Assembly (NCBI RefSeq): GCF_030296915.1
Contig: NZ_AP028031.1
Location: 573,001-637,000 of the forward strand
DNA: 64,000 nt
Direction: 5' to 3'
Source: Anaerostipes hadrus ATCC 29173 = JCM 17467
Lineage (GTDB): Bacteria; Bacillota; Clostridia; Lachnospirales; Lachnospiraceae
Position numbers and translations under genes: made by a program. Positions within the stretch are counted from its first letter, which is position 1. Each line of letters opens with the position of its first letter. The notes beneath the pieces were generated by a model, which did no database searches, had not been told where the DNA came from, and saw nothing but the letters and a program-made list of their open reading frames with translations. This document shows positions 44,478-53,354 of this stretch, piece after piece.

Positions 44478-46183
44478 ATATTACAATAGATAACCACACG
44501 ATCGCTGTACCTTCTGGAACAACGATCATGGAAGCAGCAGCCTCCATTCATATACCGATTCCAAAGCTTTGTTATTTAAAAGATATCAATGAGATTGGAG
44601 CGTGCAGAGTCTGCGTTGTAGAAATTGAAGGACAGGATCATCTGGTAACATCCTGTAATAACGTGGTAGAAGAAGGAATGACGATCTATACCAACAGTCC
44701 GAAAGTACGCAGAAACCGAAAACATACGGTAGAGATGATCCTTTCCCAGCACGATGCACAATGTGCAACTTGTGTAAGAAGCGGAAATTGTACACTTCAG
44801 ACGGTTGCTAATGATCTGAATATTGTAGACAGCCCTTATAAGAAGGAGATCTGTATCGAAGAATGGGATACAAGATATCCATTGGTACGTGATGCAAGCA
44901 AATGTGTCAAATGTATGCGTTGTATACAAGTATGCGACAAGATTCAGGGAATGCATATCTGGGATGTATCTGGAACTGGAGCAAGAACAACAATTGGAGT
45001 TTCAGAAAACAGAGATATCAAAACAGCAGATTGTGCATTATGTGGACAGTGTATCACACATTGTCCAACAGGAGCATTACGTGAACGAGATGATACAGAC
45101 AAATTATATCGTGCATTAGAAGATAAAGATACGATCGTGGTAGCACAGATTGCACCAGCAGTTCGTGCTGCATGGGGAGAAAGTCTTGGATTATCAAGAG
45201 AAGAAGCAACAGTTGAGAAGATCGTAGATGCACTTCGAAGGATCGGTGTAGATTATGTATTTGATACAACATTTTCAGCAGATCTTACGATCATGGAAGA
45301 AGGAACGGAATTTGTCGAGAGATTTACAAATGGAGATCTTGATATGTATCCAATGTTTACATCCTGTTGTCCAGGATGGGTACGTTTCATCAAATCTCAG
45401 TATCCACAGATGGTAAACAGATTATCTTCCGCCAAATCTCCACAGGAGATGTTTGGGGCAGTGATGAAGACTGCGTTTGCAAAGAAGATGAACATCGACC
45501 CAGACCGCATTTTTGCATTATCCATTATGCCATGTGTTGCGAAGAAAGATGAAAGAGAGAAACCATTATTCCATGGTGAGTTTGCAGGACATGGAGTTGA
45601 CTGTGTGTTAACAACAAGAGAATTGGACCGTCTGATCCGTGCTGACCATATTGATCCAAAGACATTAAAAGATGCAGCCTTTGATACTCCGTTTACTGAG
45701 GGAACCGGAGCAGGAGTGATCTTTGGAGCAACTGGCGGAGTTATGGAAGCGGCGCTGCGTTCTGCGTATTACCTGATCACAGGAAAGAATCCAGAAGTAG
45801 ATGCATTTAAACAGATCCGTGGAGTGAACAAAAACGGATGGACAGAAGCCAAATTTGAAATTGCTGGCAATACGATAGATATCGCAGTTGTGAGTGGACT
45901 TCAGAATACAAGGAATCTGATGGAAGCGATCCAGAAGAGAGAAGTACACTATCATTTTGTAGAAGTCATGGCCTGTCCAGGCGGATGTGTAGGTGGAGGC
46001 GGACAGCCGATCCATGAAGGAAAAGAACTGGCGTCTGACCGTGGATCCAACCTGTACTTCCTGGATAAGACAGCCCATTTGAGATTTTCACACGAGAATC
46101 CAGATATCAAACATCTGTATGATGAATACTTTGGATCACCGGGAAGTCATAAAGCACATCAGTTACTGCATGTGCAAAAATAG
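44471..46183 (+). CDS. hydA: [FeFe] hydrogenase, catalytic subunit
   Basis: 570 aa, a soluble multi-cluster enzyme that reduces protons to H2 or the reverse. In order: a [2Fe-2S] ferredoxin domain (about 1-78), a His-Cys cluster segment (HDAQCATCVRSGNC), two [4Fe-4S] sites (CVKCMRCIQVC and CALCGQCITHCPTG), then the H-cluster domain. That domain has TSCCPGW (C299, C300), MPCVAKKDE (C355) and EVMACPGGCVGGGGQP (C502, C506), and it ends with the small-subunit tail. All H-cluster ligands are kept. No maturases HydE, HydF or HydG are in the window. Its gene overlaps the flavoprotein gene and shares its Rex-like control. By context it fits the glutamate-synthase-linked [FeFe] group rather than the trimeric HydABC. 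Confidence 0.97.
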   Translation: MVNITIDNHTIAVPSGTTIMEAAASIHIPIPKLCYLKDINEIGACRVCVVEIEGQDHLVTSCNNVVEEGMTIYTNSPKVRRNRKHTVEMILSQHDAQCATCVRSGNCTLQTVANDLNIVDSPYKKEICIEEWDTRYPLVRDASKCVKCMRCIQVCDKIQGMHIWDVSGTGARTTIGVSENRDIKTADCALCGQCITHCPTGALRERDDTDKLYRALEDKDTIVVAQIAPAVRAAWGESLGLSREEATVEKIVDALRRIGVDYVFDTTFSADLTIMEEGTEFVERFTNGDLDMYPMFTSCCPGWVRFIKSQYPQMVNRLSSAKSPQEMFGAVMKTAFAKKMNIDPDRIFALSIMPCVAKKDEREKPLFHGEFAGHGVDCVLTTRELDRLIRADHIDPKTLKDAAFDTPFTEGTGAGVIFGATGGVMEAALRSAYYLITGKNPEVDAFKQIRGVNKNGWTEAKFEIAGNTIDIAVVSGLQNTRNLMEAIQKREVHYHFVEVMACPGGCVGGGGQPIHEGKELASDRGSNLYFLDKTAHLRFSHENPDIKHLYDEYFGSPGSHKAHQLLHVQK

Positions 46184-46203
46184 CTGTTAATACCTTTTAA
46201 TAA

Positions 46204-46260
46204 AGAAACTCCAGACATTTAGAAGATACAAATTCTAAATGTCTGGAGTTTCTCTCTTTT
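46204..46260. terminator. Strong bidirectional terminator
   Basis: Perfect 21-bp stem, 46204-46224 with 46233-46253 (ACTCCAGACATTTAG core), eight-base loop and a T-rich tail. It lies between convergent hydA and the cupin isomerase gene. Confidence 0.92.
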
Positions 46261-46269
46261 TAAATCACA

Positions 46270-46845
46270 TTACCATCTTGGATTGTCAAGTACAGTTACT
46301 TCGTCATTGATCTCACAAACAATATGGCGGTATCCTTTGGTTTCGATCGTTCCATAATCATGTCCTGCATCTGCATCAAATACATAAAAAGCAGTCAGGA
46401 CTTCATCTCCAGTATTAATGGTGCGGTGAGCATATCCGCGGGGAACATACAATGCTTTTCCTTTCTCCATCCGTTCAACCCGCCAATCACCGTCAAGGCT
46501 TTCAAGCATCATATACCCTTCGCCTTTTAATGTATAATAAACTTCGGCAGTGTCTACGATCTGATGAAAATGTCCTTTCGTCATATAATATTCATTTCCA
46601 ATCTTCCCAGGATGGATCATCGTTGTGCCGAATGCAAGATCACCAGCACGCTCTGGGCATCCAAGTTCATAAAACTCATAGATCAAAGGGTCTTCGTGTT
46701 TAAGAATTTCTTCAACAGCTTCTTGATCCTGATACATATTTTTCATCTGGGAAAGATAACGCTTTGTAGTATCTGCGTGCTTGGAAAGTCCGTTATTTAG
46801 ATTAAAATCCAAAGTAAAAGCCTGATCCCAGTTAAACTGATTCAT
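46270..46845 (-). CDS. pgi: Cupin-type glucose-6-phosphate isomerase
   Basis: 191 aa. It converts glucose-6-phosphate to fructose-6-phosphate but belongs to the small metal-dependent cupin family known first from archaea, not the usual Pgi fold. TTMIHPGKIGNEYYMTKGHFH, AEVYYTLKGEGYM and YVPRGYAHRTINTG carry the cupin metal ligands (two His and a Glu, then a His). AGGAGG precedes the ATG. It lies 23 bases after deoC in the same operon. Confidence 0.88.
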   Translation of the reverse strand: MNQFNWDQAFTLDFNLNNGLSKHADTTKRYLSQMKNMYQDQEAVEEILKHEDPLIYEFYELGCPERAGDLAFGTTMIHPGKIGNEYYMTKGHFHQIVDTAEVYYTLKGEGYMMLESLDGDWRVERMEKGKALYVPRGYAHRTINTGDEVLTAFYVFDADAGHDYGTIETKGYRHIVCEINDEVTVLDNPRW

Positions 46846-46868
46846 AAAATACCTCCTAAAAAATTGCC

Positions 46869-47579
46869 CTAGATCTCAAGTGTGGAAACGCCTTGTTCTT
46901 TCATCATAGCTTCGAATTCCTTGATGATCGAGATACCAGCACTTGTTCCGATACGTTGGGCACCGCACTCTATCATTTTCATAAATGTCTTGGCATCACG
47001 GATTCCACCAGCAGCTTTTACCTTTACCGCATCTCCAACATGCTCTTTCATTAATTTCACATCATCAAAAGTAGCACCGCCAGTACCGAAACCAGTGGAT
47101 GTTTTGATAAAATCAGGTTTCACCTCTTTGGCGATTTCACAAAGCTTGATCTTCTCCTCATCATTAAGATAACAGTTTTCAAAAATGACTTTACAAGTAA
47201 CATCTTTTTCATGGCAGGCAGCAACGATCTGTGACATCTCATCCTTGATATAATCCCAGTTAGAAGCTTTGATCTCTGTCTGATTTACAACATAATCAAT
47301 CTCATTTGCACCATTTGCAATGGCATCTTTTGTATCAAAGACTTTAGAAGCAATTGTTGTCTGACCTAATGGGAAAGAGATAGCAGCTCCTGTATGAATA
47401 TCCGTTCCTTCCAGTAACTTTGCACATAATCCAGACTGCACCTGATTGATCGCTACCATGGCAAAATGATGTTCTTTCGCCTCATTACATAAGACCTCCA
47501 TGTCTTTAGGAGAAGCATCCGTATGTAAATTTGTGTGATCGATCATTCTTGCAAGATCATCTAATGTATATGATTTCAT
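46869..47579 (-). CDS. deoC: Deoxyribose-phosphate aldolase
   Basis: 236 aa from the ATG at 47579, which has AGGAGG five bases upstream; a longer reading to 47615 has no such site. It splits deoxyribose-5-phosphate into glyceraldehyde-3-phosphate and acetaldehyde. The Schiff-base lysine is K159 in [14 protein letters not shown], and VKAAGGIRD near the end binds phosphate. It is the first gene of an operon with the cupin isomerase, and it is divergent from a GntR-type regulator that probably controls it. Confidence 0.95.
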   Translation of the reverse strand: MKSYTLDDLARMIDHTNLHTDASPKDMEVLCNEAKEHHFAMVAINQVQSGLCAKLLEGTDIHTGAAISFPLGQTTIASKVFDTKDAIANGANEIDYVVNQTEIKASNWDYIKDEMSQIVAACHEKDVTCKVIFENCYLNDEEKIKLCEIAKEVKPDFIKTSTGFGTGGATFDDVKLMKEHVGDAVKVKAAGGIRDAKTFMKMIECGAQRIGTSAGISIIKEFEAMMKEQGVSTLEI

Positions 47580-47624
47580 AAAAACCTCCTGTTTTTGCTG
47601 ATATGTTTGCTTCATGTTAATTAA

Positions 47625-47653
47625 AGTATAACATTATGTAATCATTATGTCAA
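47625..47653 (-). promoter_or_regulatory. Sigma-A promoter for deoC, overlapped by repeats
   Basis: On the minus strand a -35 TTGACA (47648-47653) and a -10 TATACT (47625-47630) have a 17-base spacer. The spacer and -35 are covered by ATTATGT repeats (listed next). Confidence 0.85.
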
Positions 47654-47661
47654 TATTATGT
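47633..47661. promoter_or_regulatory. Three ATTATGT repeats, probable GntR operator
   Basis: ATTATGT occurs at 47633, 47644 and 47655, exactly 11 bases apart, inside and beside the deoC promoter and upstream of the divergent regulator. Position makes them candidate operators for that regulator. Confidence 0.55.
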
Positions 47662-47738
47662 AAATGAAATAAAAGAAAATAAATTGACATAAAATAAAAA
47701 ATCCGATAAAGTGAAAGAAAAAAGAAAGAGAGTATAAA

Positions 47739-48461
47739 ATGGGAGCATTTTATTTAGATATAAAAAAAGATTTATTAGATAAGATCTTAAGTGGAGTTTA
47801 CCAGCAAGGAAGTATCATACCAAATGAATATGAATTAGCTGAGATCTACAACGTCAGCCGGCCGACGATCCGTAAGGCGGTACAAATTTTAGTGGATGAG
47901 GGATATTTAGAAAAACGTAAAAAACGAGGGACGATCGTATGTGATCCAACGATCCGGCAGGAATTTGCACAGGTGATTCAGACATTTGATAAAGAAGTAA
48001 AAGAAAAAGGACTGACTCCATCGACAAAAGTTCTGACATTCAAACAAGAAAAGGCAGAAGAAGAAGTTCGCCAGAAATTGAATCTCAAAGAAACAGAAAA
48101 AGTTTATAAACTGGTCAGATTGAGATACGTTGATGATCAGCCTAATGTTCTGGTTACAACGTATGTGCCATGCAGACTGTTTGAACATTTGTCAGAAGTT
48201 GATTTTGAAAAGGAGAGTTTATATCAGACATTTCATAAGGAAGGAAGAGATATCACATCTATACAGAGAAAGCTGGATGTGATCCTTGCAGATGAAACAT
48301 GTGCGGATCTGTTAGATGTCAAAAATGGAGATCCTTTATTTTATTTTCATTCCACAGGATATGATGAAAGTCATACAGCAATTGAATATTCAATTGCGAA
48401 ATATCGGGGAGATCGGAATAGCTTTGTTTTTCAACTTTCAAATAACGTGTATTATTCTTAA
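47739..48461 (+). CDS. GntR/HutC-family (UTRA) transcriptional regulator
   Basis: 240 aa. The N-terminal winged helix is seen in [40 protein letters not shown] and KRKKRGTIV. The rest is a UTRA ligand-binding domain ([37 protein letters not shown]). This class usually binds a sugar-phosphate effector. Divergent placement from deoC-pgi suggests it controls them, and perhaps itself, through the ATTATGT repeats. A TTGACA at 47684 with a poor -10 may serve it. Confidence 0.9.
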   Translation: MGAFYLDIKKDLLDKILSGVYQQGSIIPNEYELAEIYNVSRPTIRKAVQILVDEGYLEKRKKRGTIVCDPTIRQEFAQVIQTFDKEVKEKGLTPSTKVLTFKQEKAEEEVRQKLNLKETEKVYKLVRLRYVDDQPNVLVTTYVPCRLFEHLSEVDFEKESLYQTFHKEGRDITSIQRKLDVILADETCADLLDVKNGDPLFYFHSTGYDESHTAIEYSIAKYRGDRNSFVFQLSNNVYYS

Positions 48462-48469
48462 TACATTTA

Positions 48470-48498
48470 TTTACAAATATCAGTTTTTTCTGTATAAT
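48470..48498 (+). promoter_or_regulatory. Sigma-A promoter for icd
   Basis: -35 TTTACA (48470-48475), 17-base spacer, -10 TATAAT (48493-48498). Confidence 0.8.
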
Positions 48499-48559
48499 AA
48501 AGCACAATAAGCTGAAAACAGCGAATAAAACAATAAACAGCAACGCAGGAGGAATGACC

Positions 48560-49756
48560 ATGAGCAAAATTCAGATGACTACTCCATTAGTAGAGATGGA
48601 TGGAGATGAGATGACAAGAATTCTTTGGAAGATGATCAAAGATGAATTGTTATTACCATTTATTGATTTAAAAACAGAATATTATGACCTTGGGTTAGAA
48701 CACAGAAACGAGACAAACGATCAGGTTACATTTGATTCCGCAGAAGCAACAAAGAAATATGGAGTTGCAGTCAAATGTGCAACGATCACTCCAAATGCAG
48801 CGCGTATGGATGAATATGATTTAAAAGAGATGTGGAAGAGTCCAAATGGAACAATCCGTGCGATCTTAGACGGAACAGTATTCCGTGCACCGATCACAGT
48901 CAAAGGAATCGAACCAACCGTCAGCAAATGGAAGAAACCGATCACGATCGCAAGACATGCCTATGGTGATGTATACAAAGGTGTGGAAATCAAAGTTCCA
49001 GGAGCAGGAAAAGCAGAATTAGTATTCACAGGAGAAGATGGAACAGAGATCAGAGAAACAATTCATGATTTTGACGGACCAGGAGTGATCCAGGGAATGC
49101 ATAACATTGATGCATCTATTGCAAGCTTTGCAAGAAGCTGCTTTACATATGCATTAGACACAAAACAGGATCTGTGGTTTGCAACAAAAGACACGATCTC
49201 TAAGAAATACGATCACACATTCAAAGATATCTTCCAGGAAATCTTTGATGCAGAATACAAAGAGAAATTTGACGCAGCAGGAATTGAATATTTCTACACA
49301 CTGATCGATGATGCAGTAGCCCGCGTTATGAAATCAGAAGGTGGATTTATCTGGGCATGTAAGAACTATGACGGAGATGTTATGAGTGATATGATCTCAT
49401 CTGCATTCGGATCATTAGCAATGATGACATCTGTATTAGTATCACCACACGGATACTATGAATACGAAGCAGCTCATGGAACAGTACAGCGTCATTATTA
49501 TAAACATCTGAAAGGTGAAGAGACATCTACAAACTCTGTAGCAACAATCTTCGCATGGACAGGAGCGTTAAGAAAACGTGGAGAATTAGATGGTAATGAA
49601 GAATTAATGGCATTTGCAGATAAACTTGAGAAAGCTACATTAGACACGATCGAGAGTGGTACAATGACAAAAGACTTGGCACTTATTACAACTCTTGAGA
49701 ATGTGAATGCTGTGAATAGTGAAGAGTTTATTAAGGCAATTGCTACTCGTTTGTAA
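48560..49756 (+). CDS. icd: NADP-dependent isocitrate dehydrogenase, eukaryote-like type
   Basis: 398 aa from the ATG at 48560, six bases after AGGAGGA; the ATG at 48554 abuts that site. It turns isocitrate into 2-oxoglutarate and CO2 and supplies NADPH and glutamate carbon. [53 protein letters not shown] and [20 protein letters not shown] are the motifs of the homodimeric type II (mitochondrial-like) enzymes, not of the E. coli type. It appears monocistronic. Confidence 0.95.
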   Translation: MSKIQMTTPLVEMDGDEMTRILWKMIKDELLLPFIDLKTEYYDLGLEHRNETNDQVTFDSAEATKKYGVAVKCATITPNAARMDEYDLKEMWKSPNGTIRAILDGTVFRAPITVKGIEPTVSKWKKPITIARHAYGDVYKGVEIKVPGAGKAELVFTGEDGTEIRETIHDFDGPGVIQGMHNIDASIASFARSCFTYALDTKQDLWFATKDTISKKYDHTFKDIFQEIFDAEYKEKFDAAGIEYFYTLIDDAVARVMKSEGGFIWACKNYDGDVMSDMISSAFGSLAMMTSVLVSPHGYYEYEAAHGTVQRHYYKHLKGEETSTNSVATIFAWTGALRKRGELDGNEELMAFADKLEKATLDTIESGTMTKDLALITTLENVNAVNSEEFIKAIATRL

Positions 49757-49883
49757 AAATTTAATCGTATGACGAAAGGCTGTCAAGTATTTAATGTTTC
49801 TTCTTGTGTAGATAATTTACTTCAGATTGAAATTTTGAATACAAAAGAGATTGTTCATAATATGAAAGAATATTATTGCTGGA

Positions 49884-50252
49884 TTGTTTGATGACTTGAT
49901 CAAAGGCATCATTCAAATGAAATGGAGATTTTTGATTATTCTTGTGATTTGTGGTGTAGTGTTCTGTGGATACAAGAGACTTACCTATTCCCCATACTAT
50001 GTAGCATCTTCCACATTTACGATCAATTCCAGTATTACATCAGAGAATTCCAATACATATATTGAGAATGCAACAGCCAACCAAATGGCAAAATCTTTTC
50101 CGTATATTTTGAAAAGTGGAGCATTTAAAGAAGTATTGGCACAGGATTTTGGTCTTCAGTCTGTTCCTGGAACGATCGAAGCAGAAGTCATGGAGAATAC
50201 AAACCTGTTTACGTTGAAAGTGACTGCCAAAATTAAAAACGATAATGTTTAA
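49884..50252 (+). pseudogene. Wzz/YveK-type chain-length protein, N-terminal remnant
   Basis: About 122 codons encode one transmembrane helix (MKWRFLIILVICGVVFCGYK) and the start of a periplasmic-type Wzz domain (YYVASSTFTINSS...TANQMAKSFPYILKSGAFKEVL), then stop. The family is usually much longer and ends in a second helix, which is absent. No ribosome site precedes the TTG at which the frame opens, and the likely original start lies in another frame at about 49862. It is a broken capsule gene beside the long inverted repeat at 50291-50409. Confidence 0.65.
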
Positions 50253-50290
50253 CATGCAATCTTTCCAACGGGAAATTTTTGATTTTATAC

Positions 50291-50409
50291 GAGAATGTCT
50301 TCAGGTATTCATAAAAACATAAAGAAAGATAGAGGTACGAAATGATAGAATTCGTTTTTCGTACCTCTATCTTTCTTTATGTTTTTATGAATACTCGATA
50401 CATTTTCGT
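50291..50409. repeat. Long structured inverted repeat (38-bp perfect stem), IR2
   Basis: Perfect 38-bp inverted repeat, arms 50305-50342 and 50357-50394, with a 14-base loop that contains TAGAATT. Outside it are a small internal loop (CTTCAG left, TCGAT right) and about ten more pairs (ACGAGAATGT left with ACATTTTCGT right, one G-U). The layout matches IR1 at 42361-42468, although the arm sequences differ. It lies between the Wzz remnant and the convergent LacI-type gene and can act as a two-way terminator. Confidence 0.88.
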
Positions 50410-50417
50410 GATACAAC

Positions 50418-51500
50418 TTAAAACTTCGCCCTCCCAGTGCTTTTTCGTTTCACGATAAATGGTTCAAATTCCAACTTTGTAACAAAGCTTCGAGGCTGGT
50501 TCTTGGTCTTTGAGTCGCGGATGCGTACAATGATATCAACGGCTTCTCTTCCTTTTGCTTCGATAGAATGTTCCACCGTAGTAAGTGAAATACGATTCAT
50601 ATCGGCCATTGGGATATTATCGAAACCACAGACAGAGAAGTCATTTGGTACTTTGTATTTTAATTCATATAATGCATCTAGGATTCCAAATGCAACCATA
50701 TCATTGTACCCAACGAAGGCGGTAGAATCAGTTCCCTCTTCGAGAATCTGTTTTGTCAGATTGTATCCGGAAGAATATTCCAGCATATTTGGAGACAGCA
50801 GATTATACTCTCCGGGTGAGAGGGAACGAATACTGACGCAGTCATCTCCAAAGCCGTATTCTTTGAAGGTTGCAACAAGTGCATCGTAACGTTTTGATCT
50901 GGAACGTTCAATATCACTGATCGGTGTTGATATATAAGTGATCTTGCGGTGTCCAAGGGAGATCAAATGTTCTGCGACGAGTCTGGCAGGTTTGGAGCTG
51001 CTGACATGGATCGAGTCGAAAGTGATCTCGTCATTTTTATCCCCGATATTGACGATCGGAATCTGTTTTGACATATCATTGACTTCTGGAAGAAAAGAAG
51101 TTGGATACAGATAAACGATTCCAGCAGTATCCAGATCATTTTTCATAAGATCCAGATAATATTGTTCGGTGCTCGGGTTTCGCAGTGTTGGTGCAACAAA
51201 GGTAAGATATCCATAATCATGTGCTCGTTCTGTGATCGAATGAACCAGAGTTGTATAATAATGGTTAGATAAGAACGGACACATGATCAAAATGACTTTC
51301 GATAAAGGCTTTGATGTCTGCTCAATGGATTTTTTCTTTTTTTGATAGCCAAGTTCTTTTGCAGCGTCCAAAACTTTCTGTCTGGTGCTGTCTGAAAAAG
51401 AGACATTAGTCTTATTATTTAAGATCATGGAGACTGCAGACTGGGAAAGACCGACGTAATCTGCGATGTCTTTGGTCGTTACTTTCTTCTTTAAACCCAT
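50418..51500 (-). CDS. LacI-family transcriptional regulator
   Basis: 360 aa from the ATG at 51500, which has AAGGAGG upstream. The N-terminal HTH VTTKDIADYVGLSQSAVSMILNNK is followed by a periplasmic-binding-protein-like sensor (FVGYNDMVAFGILDALYELK; FSVCGFDNIPMADMNRISLTT). It is divergent from the transaldolase-transketolase operon and is likely to regulate it, or itself. The effector is unknown, presumably a sugar or sugar phosphate. Confidence 0.92.
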   Translation of the reverse strand: MGLKKKVTTKDIADYVGLSQSAVSMILNNKTNVSFSDSTRQKVLDAAKELGYQKKKKSIEQTSKPLSKVILIMCPFLSNHYYTTLVHSITERAHDYGYLTFVAPTLRNPSTEQYYLDLMKNDLDTAGIVYLYPTSFLPEVNDMSKQIPIVNIGDKNDEITFDSIHVSSSKPARLVAEHLISLGHRKITYISTPISDIERSRSKRYDALVATFKEYGFGDDCVSIRSLSPGEYNLLSPNMLEYSSGYNLTKQILEEGTDSTAFVGYNDMVAFGILDALYELKYKVPNDFSVCGFDNIPMADMNRISLTTVEHSIEAKGREAVDIIVRIRDSKTKNQPRSFVTKLEFEPFIVKRKSTGRAKF

Positions 51501-51518
51501 AAAATCCTCCTTAATCAA

Positions 51519-51856
51519 AATTATTTTAATTAATTAATAACAATTAATAAAAAACAGAAATATTAGTAATAAAATAATAATTATTAATTAAAACTACATT
51601 TATCATAGCATATTTTTTTACGGAAAAACAAGGAAAAACGAGTTTTTTTTAATTGAAAGAAATTGAAGAAAGCATCTTGAAAAAAAACGAAAAACCATGT
51701 ACTATTAATAAAGTTGAAAAATATTAATAAATTCAATGAATATTGCTGAAATCTGACAGTTTTTCGAGTTTGACAAGACATTTTATCCATGTTTAAATAA
51801 AGCCATAAAAAAACAACGAACAAAACAACAAACAATGTTTTAGGAGGAAGTAAGTT
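51519..51856. other. Divergent control region between lacI-type gene and tal-tkt
   Basis: Nearly pure A/T. It holds several ATTAATA or TTAATTAA-type repeats on both the regulator side (51531-51592) and the operon side (for example around 51704-51730), which are candidate binding sites for the LacI-type protein. No typical CG-centred LacI palindrome is present. The operon promoter is listed separately, and AGGAGG at about 51842-51847 serves the transaldolase gene. Confidence 0.45.
51677..51705 (+). promoter_or_regulatory. Sigma-A promoter for the transaldolase-transketolase operon
   Basis: -35 TTGAAA (51677-51682), 17-base spacer, -10 TACTAT (51700-51705), with ATTAATA repeats just downstream. 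Confidence 0.65.
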
Positions 51857-52513
51857 ATGAGATTTTTCGTGGATACAGCAGATGTAGATCAGATTCGTAA
51901 AGCAAATGATATGGGAGTTATCTGTGGAGTTACAACAAACCCTTCACTGATCGCTAAATCAGGAAGACAGTTTGAAGATGTGATCAAAGAAATCACTTCT
52001 ATTGTAGATGGAGCTATCAGTGGTGAAGTAAAAGCTACAACAACTGATGCAGAAGGAATGATCAAAGAAGGAAGAGAAATCGCTAAGATTCATCCAAACA
52101 TGGTAGTTAAGATTCCTACAACGATCGAAGGATTAAAAGCTACAAAGGTATTATCTTCTGAAGGGATCAAAACAAATCTGACATTGATCTTCAATCCAAA
52201 TCAGGCTTTATTAGCAGCAAGAGCTGGAGCAACATATGTATCTCCATTCTTAGGAAGACTGGATGACATTTCTCAGAACGGATTAGATTTAATTGCAGAC
52301 ATCAGAGAGATCTTTGATGCAGCAGGAGATATCGATACACAGATCATTTGTGCAAGTGTACGTAACCCAATCCACGTAACAGAATGTGCTAAGATGGGAG
52401 CAGACATTGCAACAGTACCTTACAACGTATTTGAACAGATGATGAAACACCCATTAACAGATCAGGGAATTGCTAAATTCCAGGCAGATTACAAAGCAGT
52501 ATTCGGAGAATAA
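51857..52513 (+). CDS. tal: Transaldolase of the small TalC/FSA family
   Basis: 218 aa. [33 protein letters not shown], the Schiff-base K85 in MVVKIPTT, and [11 protein letters not shown] identify the MipB/TalC family, which has either transaldolase or fructose-6-phosphate aldolase activity. Being first in an operon with both transketolase halves, transaldolase is the better guess. It works in the non-oxidative pentose-phosphate pathway. Confidence 0.9.
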   Translation: MRFFVDTADVDQIRKANDMGVICGVTTNPSLIAKSGRQFEDVIKEITSIVDGAISGEVKATTTDAEGMIKEGREIAKIHPNMVVKIPTTIEGLKATKVLSSEGIKTNLTLIFNPNQALLAARAGATYVSPFLGRLDDISQNGLDLIADIREIFDAAGDIDTQIICASVRNPIHVTECAKMGADIATVPYNVFEQMMKHPLTDQGIAKFQADYKAVFGE

Positions 52514-52531
52514 GAAAGGGTGGTAGATACA

Positions 52532-53353
52532 ATGACAACCGCAGAATTAAAGAAAACAGCAAATGAGGTTCGCAAAGGTATCATTAAATCAACACATGCT
52601 GCCAAATCCGGACATCCGGGTGGATCTTTATCAGCAGCTGATGTATTTACATATTTATATTTCGTTGAGTTAAACGTTGATCCTAAGAATCCAAAAGATG
52701 AAAACAGAGATCGTTTCGTATTATCTAAAGGACATGTAGCTCCTGGATATTACTCAACATTAGCAGAAAGAGGATTTTTCCCAAAAGAAGATCTGTTAAC
52801 ATTAAGACATGTAGGATCTTACTTACAGGGACATCCTGATATGAAGAAGATTCCAGGCGTAGATATGTCTAGTGGATCATTAGGACAGGGAATCTCTGCC
52901 GCAGTTGGTATGGCACTTGCTGCAAAACTTCAGAATAAAGACTATCGTACATATACACTTCTTGGTGATGGTGAGATCCAGGAAGGACAGGTATGGGAAG
53001 CTGCAATGTTTGCAGGATCCAGAAAACTTGACAATTTAGTAGTTATCGTTGATAACAACGGATTACAGATTGATGGGCCAATTGATGAAGTAAACTCTCC
53101 ATATCCGATCGGAGCTAAATTCGAAGCATTTAACTTTAATGTGGTTGAAATTGATGGTCACGACTTTGATCAGATCGCTGATGCGTTCAAACAGGCAAAA
53201 GAATGCAAAGGAAAACCAACAGCGATCATTATGAAGACGATCAAAGGTAAAGGTGTATCCTTTATGGAGAATCAGGTTTCATGGCATGGTTCTGCACCAA
53301 ATGATGAACAATGTAAACAGGCACTGGAAGAATTAGAAAAGGTGGGCGAGTAA
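52532..53353 (+). CDS. Transketolase, N-terminal subunit
   Basis: 273 aa from the ATG at 52532; a GTG at 52520 is too near the ribosome site. It holds the thiamine-diphosphate-binding half: THAAKSGHPGGSLSAADVFTY, LSKGHVAPGYYS and GDGEIQEGQVWEAAMFA with the ThDP/Mg2+ motif. It functions only with the C-terminal subunit encoded two bases downstream, as is common in clostridia and archaea. Confidence 0.95.
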   Translation: MTTAELKKTANEVRKGIIKSTHAAKSGHPGGSLSAADVFTYLYFVELNVDPKNPKDENRDRFVLSKGHVAPGYYSTLAERGFFPKEDLLTLRHVGSYLQGHPDMKKIPGVDMSSGSLGQGISAAVGMALAAKLQNKDYRTYTLLGDGEIQEGQVWEAAMFAGSRKLDNLVVIVDNNGLQIDGPIDEVNSPYPIGAKFEAFNFNVVEIDGHDFDQIADAFKQAKECKGKPTAIIMKTIKGKGVSFMENQVSWHGSAPNDEQCKQALEELEKVGE

Positions 53354-53354
53354 G

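Noticed and set aside
50461..50480. IR2 neighbourhood as a riboswitch
   Set aside because: The hairpin lies at the 3' ends of converging genes, not in a leader, and no known aptamer core could be recognised.
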